A stretch of DNA of 64,000 bases from Mesorhizobium sp. M00.F.Ca.ET.216.01.1.1. GTDB lineage: Bacteria; Pseudomonadota; Alphaproteobacteria; Rhizobiales; Rhizobiaceae. Positions 9,108 through 16,020 of the stretch are shown piece by piece (position 1 is the stretch's first letter; each line of letters begins with the position of its first letter). The DNA is taken from NCBI RefSeq assembly GCF_004010325.2, contig NZ_SADR02000030.1, forward strand, positions 1-64,000, read 5' to 3'. Made by a program: the position numbers and the translations under genes. The notes beneath the pieces are model-generated. The model saw only the letters and a list, made by a program, of their open reading frames with translations. It was not told the origin of the DNA and did no database searches.

Positions 9108-9851
9108 TCAACTGGTGGCGCCGGCGAAGCCGGCCACCATAGCCTCGACATCCTTGCGCGCGGCGTCCAGCGCTTCCTGGCGGCGGGCGCGGACGACCAG
9201 CTCCGTCCAGAATTTGCCGTCGCCATATTTCGGGTAGGAACCGATGATCGTGTCGGGATGGGCTTTTTGGATATCGCCCAGAGGCCCGCCGACCAAGCCT
9301 TCGCCGAACGGGCACTGTACCGTGGCGGACAGCATCCTGGTCCCCGCTTTCAGCGTCGGCACGACATTGTCGAGCATAGCCTGGAAGATCGACGGCACGC
9401 CGGCCATGACATGGACGTTGCCGATGCGAAAGCCGGGCGCAATGGACACCGGGTTCTCAATATGCTCGGCCCCCCGGGGCATCCGTGCCATGCGCTTGCG
9501 CGCCTCCGTATATTCGATGCCGCGCGCGGCGTAGCTCGCTTCCAGCATGACATAGGCCTTGGCGTCGTATTCGCATGGCACGCCGAAGGCTTTGGCGATC
9601 GAATCTGCGGTGATGTCGTCATGTGTGGGACCGATGCCGCCAGTGGTGAAGACATAGGTGTAGCGGGCGCGCACGGCATTGACCGCGGCGACGATCTCGT
9701 CCTCCTCGTCCGGAAGGATGCGCACTTCCTTCAGGTCGATGCCGATCGCCGTCATGATGTCGGCGAGATGGCCGATATTCCTGTCCTTGGTGCGGCCGGA
9801 CAGAATTTCGTCGCCGATGACGAGCATGGCGGCGGTGACAATTTCAGGCAT
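9108..9851 (-). CDS. Molybdopterin-binding (MoaB/CinA N-terminal) protein
   Basis: 247 residues carrying one MoaB/Mog-type molybdopterin-binding domain: AAMLVIGDEILSGRTKDRN at the start and TGGIGPTHDDITADSIAKAF in the middle are the conserved ligand loops. It corresponds to the N-terminal half of CinA without the C-terminal nicotinamide-nucleotide amidase domain, the stand-alone form common in alphaproteobacteria. The ATG at 9851 has GGAG 8 bases upstream; an in-frame TTG five codons earlier is less likely. The related CinA family hydrolyses ADP-ribose; activity of this short form is inferred, not shown. Confidence 0.85.
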   Translation of the reverse strand: MPEIVTAAMLVIGDEILSGRTKDRNIGHLADIMTAIGIDLKEVRILPDEEDEIVAAVNAVRARYTYVFTTGGIGPTHDDITADSIAKAFGVPCEYDAKAYVMLEASYAARGIEYTEARKRMARMPRGAEHIENPVSIAPGFRIGNVHVMAGVPSIFQAMLDNVVPTLKAGTRMLSATVQCPFGEGLVGGPLGDIQKAHPDTIIGSYPKYGDGKFWTELVVRARRQEALDAARKDVEAMVAGFAGATS

Positions 9852-10015
9852 GGGAGGCTCCGGCAAACGGGTCGCCTAAGGCAGACGGGGTCGCCTGAGA
9901 TAGCGCGCCAGCCGGCCGGCCGCAATGCCAACTGAACGGTGGATCTGGCCACTCTCTTGCGGCGCAGCCGGCGGCAGGTGAAGGTGCGCGCCGGTTTGGC
10001 CTCCTTGGGTGAAAA

Positions 10016-10990
10016 ATGCTGGTATCGATTCTGCTGTGGCTGCTCGGTGGTTTGGTTCTGCTGGCAGTCGCCGTGGCCGTCTGTCTGATGCTGGCGACGT
10101 GGTGGATCGCCGCAAAATCCGAAAGGCTGGTGCCAGCGAGCGGAAAGTTCATCGAGATCGGCGGCAACCGCATCCACTATGTCGAAACCGGCGAGGGGAG
10201 GCCGATCGTTTTCCTGCATGGTCTTGGCGCGCAGCTCCATCATTTCCGCCACACGCTGTTCGGTCGCTTTGGCGAGGGCTATCGGTTGATCGCGCTCGAC
10301 CGCCCGGGCTCGGGTCATTCCGTGCGGGCCAAGGGAGCGATCGGCCGGGTGACCGAGCAGGCCGAGATCGTGCGGCAGTTCATCGACAAGATCGGACTGG
10401 CAAAGCCGCTGATTGTCGGCCATTCGCTGGGCGGCGCCATCGCGCTGACGCTGGCGGTGGAGCATTCGAAGGCGATTTCCGGCATCGCCTTGCTGGCGCC
10501 GCTGACGCATATGGACGCCAGCGTGCGGGATAAATTCGGCTCGCTCTATATCCAGTCGCCCTTGCTGCGCTGGATCATGGCTCACACCGTGGCGATTCCG
10601 GCCAGTCTGAAATACGCGCAGCGCACATTGGCATTCATCTTCGCGCCGCAGGCAACCCCCGCCGACTACATGGTGAAGGGCGGCGGTTGGTGCGGGCTCA
10701 GGCCAAGCCATTTCTATGCCACTTCCAGCGATGTCGTTGCGATCGAGCGTGACCTTGGCGGCATCGAACAACGCTATGGCGAGATCGCGATGCCGGCCGG
10801 CATTTTGGTCGGTGCGCGAGATCGCGTGCTGGGCATGCATATCCATGGCCTGCCGATGACGGAAAAGATCAGGGATCTCGATTTCGAACCCGTCGACGAT
10901 CTTGGCCACATGCCGCAATTCATCGAGCCGCAGCGCGGCATCGTCTTCATCAAGCGCATTGCCGACCGTGCGTTTGCGGTGGATCGCTGA
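10016..10990 (+). CDS. Membrane-anchored alpha/beta-hydrolase
   Basis: 324 residues. An N-terminal transmembrane helix (LLWLLGGLVLLAVAVAVCLM) precedes an alpha/beta-hydrolase domain with the oxyanion region FLHGLGA (about 66-72), nucleophile elbow VGHSLGGA (about 138-145), a probable Asp in GARDRVLG and a C-terminal His in DLGHMPQF. Substrate unknown; membership in the esterase/epoxide-hydrolase-like superfamily is clear. It is divergent from the MoaB-like gene, with about 165 bases between the starts. Confidence 0.85.
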   Translation: MLVSILLWLLGGLVLLAVAVAVCLMLATWWIAAKSERLVPASGKFIEIGGNRIHYVETGEGRPIVFLHGLGAQLHHFRHTLFGRFGEGYRLIALDRPGSGHSVRAKGAIGRVTEQAEIVRQFIDKIGLAKPLIVGHSLGGAIALTLAVEHSKAISGIALLAPLTHMDASVRDKFGSLYIQSPLLRWIMAHTVAIPASLKYAQRTLAFIFAPQATPADYMVKGGGWCGLRPSHFYATSSDVVAIERDLGGIEQRYGEIAMPAGILVGARDRVLGMHIHGLPMTEKIRDLDFEPVDDLGHMPQFIEPQRGIVFIKRIADRAFAVDR

Positions 10991-11176
10991 TCCCGACGTT
11001 CGCAATCTTGCGTTGCCAAGTCACTTCGCAGCGACCTCGCGCATCGGTCACGCAAAGGTGCCCAAACGTGGGCAGCTTCACGATTTTTTTATTGAACCTC
11101 GATCTGCCTCATTGGTTTTGCCGCCGTCGTACGACGTTCGACAGTACTCACAATCAAATCAAGTGGAGTAGCATCT

Positions 11177-11305
11177 ATGCTTACGAAGATTCTCGCAGCT
11201 TCGGTTTTCACGGTCGGCCTCGCCGCTTCGGCGATGGCGCAATCGTCGGGCGGATATACCTCTCACAGCCGCGTCATCGTCCGGTCCCCAGCAACGAACA
11301 GATGA
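11177..11305 (+). CDS. Small secreted protein, possibly truncated by a frameshift
   Basis: 42 codons encode a clear signal peptide (MLTKILAASVFTVGLAASAMA, cleavage after AMA) followed by QSSGGYTSHSRVIVRSPATNR and TGA. GTGGAG lies about 9 bases upstream of the ATG, supporting translation. The -1 frame continues downstream with codon use like the host (PVPSNEQMTTVDPHTTSS, then SGQSSLGNPGAITPC to about 11457), suggesting that one base has been lost near 11285-11300 and that the mature protein was once longer. A sequencing error cannot be excluded. Function unknown. Confidence 0.5.
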   Translation: MLTKILAASVFTVGLAASAMAQSSGGYTSHSRVIVRSPATNR

Positions 11306-11539
11306 CGACCGTTGACCCCCACACCACCAGCAGCATTACAAGAGACACCTCAGGTCAGAGCAGCCTGGGCAACCCCGGTGCGATCACACCTTGCTCCCCT
11401 ACCGCGCCGGGACCCGACGCCAATACCAGGGTGAATGTCAACGATCACTTATTGCGGCAAGTAACCCAGCCGCGGCTCCTCACCCGGCCAGCAGGATGCC
11501 CATCCGTCGGGCATCCGCGGCCGGCAGAGAAAGTCAAAA

Positions 11540-11779
11540 TCAGTCGGAAACTTCGGTCTGCGGCCGATCCCGGCCGTCAGCCAGTTCGTCGTGCCATTTG
11601 CCGTCGGCGTCCTCGTACTGGATACCGTCGGTCGTGCCTGCGACCTGCTGCTCGGCCGAAGCGATCTCGGCGGCGCGTAACGCCTCCTGGTGGGTGGGGA
11701 AGGTCTCCGAGTACGTCGAGCCGACCTTATAGGCCCAGCCACCGTCATGCTCGACGATCTTGTAAGTCAGCTTCGCCAT
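11540..11779 (-). CDS. DUF2188 protein
   Basis: 79 residues with the DUF2188 pattern: YKIVEHDGGWAYKVGSTYSE, then FPTHQEALRAAEIASAEQQV and GIQYEDADGKWHDE. The family consists of small beta-rich proteins of unknown function, frequent in Rhizobiales. AGGA lies six bases before the ATG. Its 3' end faces the possible secreted-peptide locus; the DUF982 gene is 30 bases upstream on the same strand, so the two may form a unit. Confidence 0.85.
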   Translation of the reverse strand: MAKLTYKIVEHDGGWAYKVGSTYSETFPTHQEALRAAEIASAEQQVAGTTDGIQYEDADGKWHDELADGRDRPQTEVSD

Positions 11780-11809
11780 GAAGTCCTCCGGTTGAAAAGC
11801 CCCATTCGT

Positions 11810-12103
11810 TCAATGCAATTTATCGTCGGGCAATTTGTCGTCGGGCAGCTTATCGTCGGGAACCAGAACTTCCGATTCCTTTGCCGCTTCGATCAACGCC
11901 TGGCGCGCATCCGCGGTCGAACGATACCCTTCCAGTACTTTGAGGCAAGTGTCGAGAGCATCACGATGCCGCGGGCCACGATTGAGCGGCCAAGCTGTCA
12001 TCAAGCACTCCGCCGCTTCCCGGGCGCTGCGGATCTGACGATATTTGCCGACATGGCCAAGTTCGACCACGACCGGCCTTTCAAAAGGCTTGCTATCCAT
12101 CAT
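11810..12103 (-). CDS. DUF982 protein with a repetitive C-terminus
   Basis: 97 residues. The DUF982 core is recognisable (FERPVVVELGHVGKYRQIRS, AAECLMTAWP, ALDTCLKVLEGYRS, ARQALIEAAKE). It ends in three DDKL units (VPDDKLPDDKLPDDKLH) encoded by a 15-bp tandem repeat at 11819-11863. DUF982 is a small family almost restricted to Rhizobiales, of unknown function. ATG at 12103 is used; a TTG at 12112 is also possible. Confidence 0.8.
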   Translation of the reverse strand: MMDSKPFERPVVVELGHVGKYRQIRSAREAAECLMTAWPLNRGPRHRDALDTCLKVLEGYRSTADARQALIEAAKESEVLVPDDKLPDDKLPDDKLH

Positions 12104-12164
12104 CGCCGCCAACGCGAGACGGCCGATTTGGTTGCAACGTGCGACTGCCGGTGTCGAGAAACAG

Positions 12165-13268
12165 TCAGCCCGCTGCCTTCATCCAGTGCTGCATTGTCGT
12201 CACCGAGCGGGCAAGCTGCGGTGCCGGGTGGATTTTTTCGCCGAAGATAGCAGCGGCACGCCATGCCCAGCGCGGATCGGCGAGGAAGGCGCGGGCCAGT
12301 GCCACCATGTCGGCGCGGCCGTCGGCGACGATCGCCTCGGCCTGTTTCGGATCGTCGATCAGGCCGACGGCCCGCGTCGGAATGCCGGCACCCTTGCGCA
12401 CGGCTTCCGCCAGATGCACTTGGTAGCCTGGACCCGTCGGCAGCTGCTGCAAGGGCGAATTGCCGCCGCTCGAGCAGCAGAGATAGGCGACGCCCACCGC
12501 CTTCAGCACTTTGGCCACTTCGATTGCCTCCTCGACATCGAAGCCGCCATCGACCCACTCCTTCACCGACAGGCGCGCGCCGAGCATCAGGTTCGGGGCC
12601 GCCTTCCTCACAGCCTTGGCGATCTCGACGGCAAAACGCATGCGGTTTTCCAGCGAGCCGCCCCAGCGATCGGTGCGCTGGTTGGAAAGCGGCGACAGGA
12701 ACTGGAAGATCAGATAGCCATGGGCGGCGTGCAGTTCGATGAAATCGAAGCCGGCCCGCTCTGCCCGCTTTGCGGCTTCGGCGAAGCGTTCGATGATCTG
12801 CAGGATCTCGTCGTCCTCCAGCGCCCGCGGGACCTGCCAACCGGTATCGTAGGCGATTGCCGAGGCGGACACGATCGGCCAGGGGTCCTGATCGGCCCCG
12901 AGCGGCCCGCCGCCTTCCCAAGGCTTCCGGTTGGAGGCCTTGCGGCCGGCATGGGCAAGCTGTGTGCCGAATTTGGTGCCAGGAGCGGCCACGCGCTTGG
13001 CCGCATCCAGCGTGCGCCGGGCAGCCGCTTCGTTGTCGTCGGAGTAAAGGCCGAGGCAGCCGTGCGAGATGCGGCCGCGCCGCTCGACGTCGGTCATCTC
13101 GACGGTGACCATGCCGGCGCCAGACATCGCCAAGTTCATCCAGTGATGGAGGTGCCAGTCGCTGGCCGAGCCGTCTTCGGCTGAATACTGGCACATCGGC
13201 GCCACCGCTATGCGGTTTGGAAAGGTGAGGCCGCCAAGCGTGATCGGCTGGAAAAGCGAAGTGGTCAT
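12165..13268 (-). CDS. NADH:flavin oxidoreductase, Old Yellow Enzyme family (YqjM-like)
   Basis: 367-residue TIM-barrel flavoprotein of the YqjM/thermophilic-like OYE class. Visible features: PNRIAVAPMCQYSAEDG (FMN-contacting Cys, about residue 25), TDVERRGRISHGCLGLYSD, LAHAGRKAS, IELHAAHGYLIFQFLSPL with NQRTDRWGGS, and VALARAFLADP near the C-terminus. These enzymes reduce activated C=C bonds with NAD(P)H. The start MTTSLFQPITLGGL has GGAG 9 bases upstream. It stands alone between DUF982 and the divergent nudK. Confidence 0.9.
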   Translation of the reverse strand: MTTSLFQPITLGGLTFPNRIAVAPMCQYSAEDGSASDWHLHHWMNLAMSGAGMVTVEMTDVERRGRISHGCLGLYSDDNEAAARRTLDAAKRVAAPGTKFGTQLAHAGRKASNRKPWEGGGPLGADQDPWPIVSASAIAYDTGWQVPRALEDDEILQIIERFAEAAKRAERAGFDFIELHAAHGYLIFQFLSPLSNQRTDRWGGSLENRMRFAVEIAKAVRKAAPNLMLGARLSVKEWVDGGFDVEEAIEVAKVLKAVGVAYLCCSSGGNSPLQQLPTGPGYQVHLAEAVRKGAGIPTRAVGLIDDPKQAEAIVADGRADMVALARAFLADPRWAWRAAAIFGEKIHPAPQLARSVTTMQHWMKAAG

Positions 13269-13423
13269 CAAAAAACTCCGGGAGAGGATGCCGTTATTTA
13301 GGCGCCCCATTCGGCCGGCGCCAGACACGAGGCGGTGATGCGAGCTTCTGGACCAATCACTGCCAGGATTGCGCAAATGCAGGTTCGCCGCTACGCCTCG
13401 CCACCGACAGCACGGAGTTCAGC

Positions 13424-14005
13424 ATGGAAGACCGCATTCGCATACGCTCGGAGGAGATACTGTCCGACGACTGGGCGGTTCTCAAAAAGACCGTCTTCGA
13501 CTATCGTCGGCGCGACGGGCAGTGGGAGACGCAAATCCGCCAGACCTACGATCGTGGCGACGGCGCGGTGATCCTGCCTTACGATCCGGAGCGCTCGACG
13601 GTGCTGCTGGTGCGGCAGTTCCGCTACCCCGCCTATGTTACCGGTCATCGCGAGCCGCTGATCGAGGCCTGCGCCGGCCTGCTCGATGAGAACGATCCGG
13701 AAACCTGCATCCGCAAGGAGGCGGAGGAAGAGCTCGGCTACCGGCTTAAGGACATAGAGCAGCTTTTTGTGCCCTATATGAGCCCGGGCAGCTTGACCGA
13801 GCGGCTCTGGTTCTTCGTCGCACGCTACACGCCTTCCGATCGCATCTCGGACGGTGGCGGCGCAGCGGACGAAGGCGAGGACATCGAGGTTCTGGAAATG
13901 CCGCTCGACGACGCGCTGGCCGGCATTTCCGACGGCCGCATCATTGACGCCAAGACGATCATCCTGATCCAGCACTTGAAGTTGAATCCCGACCTTGTCG
14001 GATGA
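13424..14005 (+). CDS. nudK: GDP-mannose pyrophosphatase NudK-type Nudix hydrolase
   Basis: 193 residues. The N-terminal beta domain (ILSDDWAVLKKTVFDYRRRDG) and the Nudix segment (ACAGLLDENDPETCIRKEAE then EELGY, about residues 86-110; R to K in the RE pair) match NudK/ADP-ribose pyrophosphatases. ERLWFFVARY and EGEDIEVLEMPLDDAL are also typical. It would hydrolyse GDP-mannose or related nucleotide sugars. GGAG lies 7 bases before the ATG. Naming to NudK rather than another ADP-sugar Nudix protein is moderately sure. Confidence 0.8.
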   Translation: MEDRIRIRSEEILSDDWAVLKKTVFDYRRRDGQWETQIRQTYDRGDGAVILPYDPERSTVLLVRQFRYPAYVTGHREPLIEACAGLLDENDPETCIRKEAEEELGYRLKDIEQLFVPYMSPGSLTERLWFFVARYTPSDRISDGGGAADEGEDIEVLEMPLDDALAGISDGRIIDAKTIILIQHLKLNPDLVG

Positions 14006-14071
14006 TCGGCGTCGGCCGTCGCTGAGAGCGGGCTTGCATTCCGGGCCGGCTCGATTACCAGTGGCAGCCAT

Positions 14072-14110
14072 GCGGACGTGGCGGAATTGGTAGACGCAAG
14101 GGACTTAAAA
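14072..14110 (+). pseudogene. tRNA-Leu(UAA), 5' half, interrupted in the anticodon loop
   Basis: Acceptor strand GCGGACG (14072-14078), D arm and the 5' anticodon stem AGGGA followed by loop CTTAAAA ending at 14110. The next bases (AATTAAATGAG) are not tRNA. The matching 3' half, with anticodon stem TCCCT, variable arm CGATC/GATCG, T arm and acceptor CGTCCGC plus CCA, lies at 15003-15059. Joined at GGACTTAAAA they give a perfectly paired tRNA-Leu(UAA), so the gene has been split by an insertion. Confidence 0.9.
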
Positions 14111-14420
14111 AATTAAATGAGAAAACGAAGCTAAATCAATTACTTACAGCAACAGTTTCGACAATCATGAGTTGAAGCGACTGAAAGCCGGTTTGCAATT
14201 CTGAGTTGATGAATTTGAAGTCTTTGTTTCGATTTGTGTATTTTTCCCCTTCTTGCGGAACCGTCCCGCTAGCGCAATGAACGTCTCGCCAACCGGGACT
14301 TGTGGGAGATTTTGTGGGAGAAAGCGACCTTGTCTCGCTTCTTTTGGGTTGTGGTGGTAGCCGCCTTGGTAGTCTAGAGACCAGAGAACGCGCTCAATAA
14401 CGGAACCCGATAGAGAACCC
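14111..14420. other. Left arm of the tRNA-Leu insert, no gene
   Basis: About 310 bases of lower-GC sequence. It contains two TGTGGGAGA(A/T) repeats (14301-14310 and 14313-14322), spaced 12 bp, and an imperfect palindrome around TCTAGA (14369-14383) upstream of the regulator gene that could be an operator. No convincing coding frame is seen on either strand. In an integrated element this would be one arm of the attachment site. Confidence 0.4.
14301..14322 (+). repeat. TGTGGGAGA direct repeats, left arm
   Basis: Two copies of TGTGGGAGA(T/A) 12 bp apart, matching the series in the right arm at 14787-14885 and 14990-14999. Arrangement on both arms suggests arm-type recombinase or regulator binding sites. 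Confidence 0.6.
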
Positions 14421-14753
14421 ATGACTGCGAGTAACACGTCGAAGAAGTTCATCGCGTTCATCGACCAGTTCGCCAAGCTTGACCAAGAAATGCAGATACA
14501 GCAGATCGCTGTGTTCCTGCTCGTCATGGGCAAGCCGGGGATCACCATGAAGGAGCTGGCACGGGAGACCGGCCTGGCTTCCTCCTCAGTGAGCCGCAAC
14601 GTCGCAGCCATGAGCAACCTCGTAGTTAAGGGGAAGCTGGGGCACGGTCTCATCGACGCCTATGAGGATCCTGAAGATCGCCGCAGCAAGCTCTGCCGGC
14701 CGACCGCAAAGGGTACGAAGGTCTTCAACATCCTCAGTCAAATTTTTAGGTAA
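14421..14753 (+). CDS. MarR-like winged-helix regulator carried by the tRNA-Leu insert
   Basis: 110 residues. A helix-turn-helix is visible as ITMKELARETGLASSSVSRN (about 46-65), followed by a wing containing EDPEDRRSKLCRPTAKG (about 83-99), as in MarR-type repressors, and a C-terminal helix TKVFNILSQIF. It is shorter than typical MarR proteins (about 140) because the N-terminal dimer helix is brief. It is the only protein gene on the insert, so it may regulate the insert or whatever recombinase moved it. Ligand and targets unknown. Confidence 0.75.
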   Translation: MTASNTSKKFIAFIDQFAKLDQEMQIQQIAVFLLVMGKPGITMKELARETGLASSSVSRNVAAMSNLVVKGKLGHGLIDAYEDPEDRRSKLCRPTAKGTKVFNILSQIFR

Positions 14754-14786
14754 CGCCCCGCCGAAGCTGATGATAATAACAGCCCC

Positions 14787-14885
14787 TCCCACAAATACTG
14801 AAATGTGGGAGAACGTGTAGGAGATCGTGGGGATTTCCCACGCCGTGTGGGGAACCGTGTGGGGAATTTGTGGGAAATCCCCACA
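14787..14885. repeat. TGTGGG(A/G) repeat cluster, right arm
   Basis: Direct copies of TGTGGG(A/G)(A/G)A start at 14804, 14846, 14858 and 14869, with degenerate copies at 14816 (TGTAGGAGAT) and 14826 (CGTGGGGATT), and inverted copies at 14787-14793, 14834-14842 and 14877-14885. Another direct copy is at 14990-14999, next to the attR core. Spacing is about 10-12 bp, so sites face the same side of the helix. Confidence 0.7.
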
Positions 14886-14895
14886 TCGTCCAGAA

Positions 14896-14982
14896 GCAGG
14901 CGTGGCGAAACTGGTAAACGCAAAGGACTTAAAATCCTTCGTCTTCAATGACTTACGGGTTCGATCCCCGTCGCCTGCACCA
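14896..14982 (+). tRNA. tRNA-Leu(UAA), complete copy inside the insert
   Basis: Acceptor stem GCAGGCG (14896-14902) pairs with CGCCTGC (14972-14978); discriminator A and encoded CCA follow (14979-14982). Anticodon stem AAGGA/TCCTT encloses loop CTTAAAA with anticodon TAA (14930-14932). A long variable arm and the ACGGG-TTCGATC-CCCGT T arm are present. It differs from the split host gene in the acceptor stem, D arm, anticodon stem and variable arm, so it is not a duplicate of it. It would read UUA and UUG in place of the disrupted gene. Confidence 0.93.
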
Positions 14983-15002
14983 CCACCCATGTGGGGACAA
15001 AT

Positions 15003-15059
15003 GGACTTAAAATCCCTCGATCTCTGATCGTACGGGTTCGATTCCCGTCGTCCGCACCA
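15003..15059 (+). pseudogene. tRNA-Leu(UAA), 3' half displaced by the insert
   Basis: Begins with the direct repeat GGACTTAAAA, then the 3' anticodon stem TCCCT, a variable arm CGATC-TCT-GATCG, T arm ACGGGTTCGATTCCCGT, acceptor CGTCCGC (15049-15055), A and CCA. It pairs with the 5' half at 14072-14110, not with the intact tRNA at 14896-14982. Confidence 0.9.
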
Positions 15060-15083
15060 GCAGCCGGGTTTGTAAGTTCACTA

Positions 15084-15097
15084 CCCGCCGCGGCGGG
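15084..15097. terminator. GC-rich palindrome between the tRNA locus and the OMP gene
   Basis: Perfect 14-bp palindrome CCCGCCGCGGCGGG lying between two converging transcripts, with flanking CACT/AGTG that extends the stem. No U-run, so terminator function is only suggested. Confidence 0.35.
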
Positions 15098-15116
15098 ACA
15101 GTGGTCGCGCAAACCA

Positions 15117-15782
15117 TCAGAACTTGTAGCTGAATCTCACCGAAAATGTATTGAGGTCCAGTTTCTGGTCGCGATCGGGAAAAGCGTCAGGCGCATCGTA
15201 ATGCTCGGAGCCGAAATCGTAATAGCGATACTGGGCGCCGACGACGATGTTGTTGGTCATCGCGTAGTCAATTCCGGCACCCACCGTCCAGCCGACGTTC
15301 GTCCGTGTCTTAGCAAACGTCGTGGGAGCATTTTGGGATGTTTCGATGCCGGCAAAAGCGACGCCGCCGACGCCGTAGACCAGCACGCGATCCATGGCAA
15401 AGCCAGCCTTGGCGTCAAGCGAGCCGAACCATTTGATGTCGGTGCCGAAGGAATTTCCCAAACCCAGTTGGTCAGTACCGTCGATCGTGGAATAGTTGAG
15501 CTCGGCTTGCGCGCCGATCACGGCCTGGTCGAACTGCCAAAGGCCAGCGACATGGCCGCCGATGACGCCGCCGTCGAGGTCGGGCGAGACAGCAAATGGC
15601 GCGCCCTCGGTTGCCGTTATATCGGATTGGCCCCAGCCGTAGCCGCCCTGGAGGCCGGCATAGTAGCCGGTCCAGTCGAAGCCGGGCGCAGTCATTGGCA
15701 CGTCGGTGATCGAGTCGGCGGCGAAAGCCGGCACGGCCAGAGCGATCAGAAAACCGGCACTTGCGAGCGTCAGGCGATGCAT
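15117..15782 (-). CDS. Outer-membrane beta-barrel protein (Omp25/Omp31-like)
   Basis: 221 residues with an N-terminal signal peptide (ALAVPAFAA, about residues 14-22) and an eight-stranded barrel pattern of alternating hydrophobic residues: FDWTGYYAGLQGGYGWG, VIGGHVAGLWQFDQAVIGAQ, KWFGSLDAKAGFAMDRVLVY, VGWTVGAGIDYAMTNNIVVG and the C-terminal FSVRFSYKF ending in Phe. This is the rhizobial/Brucella Omp25-Omp31 porin-like family of abundant surface proteins. GGAAGG precedes the ATG. Specific role unknown. Confidence 0.88.
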   Translation of the reverse strand: MHRLTLASAGFLIALAVPAFAADSITDVPMTAPGFDWTGYYAGLQGGYGWGQSDITATEGAPFAVSPDLDGGVIGGHVAGLWQFDQAVIGAQAELNYSTIDGTDQLGLGNSFGTDIKWFGSLDAKAGFAMDRVLVYGVGGVAFAGIETSQNAPTTFAKTRTNVGWTVGAGIDYAMTNNIVVGAQYRYYDFGSEHYDAPDAFPDRDQKLDLNTFSVRFSYKF

Positions 15783-16020
15783 CGAGCCTTCCCGAAGAAC
15801 GATCCCTCATCGAGCGTAGCGCTATTTCCTGCGAAACGGAACCACGCCCGACATCGGCATTTTGCCGATGGCCCTGAACGAGGACAGCGCTGCAACGTGT
15901 TGGCGGCTCACGGCTACCGCTTCGACCAGTGCTGCATCGTCGGGAATATATGTCTGCGCTTCATTGCCAACTGGTCAAAACGTCCTCGGCTTGGCACAGT
16001 CGGGGAAACAGGAGTCTGTC

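Larger units (their letters stand above)
14101..15012. mobile_element. Small integrated element splitting tRNA-Leu(UAA)
   Basis: About 0.9 kb bounded by 10-bp direct repeats GGACTTAAAA at 14101-14110 and 15003-15012, which lie in the anticodon stem-loop of the host tRNA-Leu, a common attachment site of tyrosine recombinases. The insert is poorer in GC than its surroundings in its left third and holds a winged-helix regulator, a complete tRNA-Leu(UAA) with a third copy of the 10-bp core (14925-14934), and clustered TGTGGG-type repeats on both arms. No integrase is present, so this is either a deletion remnant or an element moved by an enzyme in trans. Boundaries are seen directly; mobility is inferred. 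Confidence 0.8.

Noticed and set aside
14738..14923. 61-codon frame on the minus strand in the tRNA insert
   Set aside because: Its protein (SHKFPTRFPTRRGKSPR...) is just the TGTGGG repeats translated; no start signal.
14925..15012. A hybrid tRNA made from the insert tRNA 5' half and the displaced host 3' half
   Set aside because: Acceptor strands GCAGGCG and CGTCCGC do not pair fully, and the intact insert tRNA already has its own perfect 3' half.
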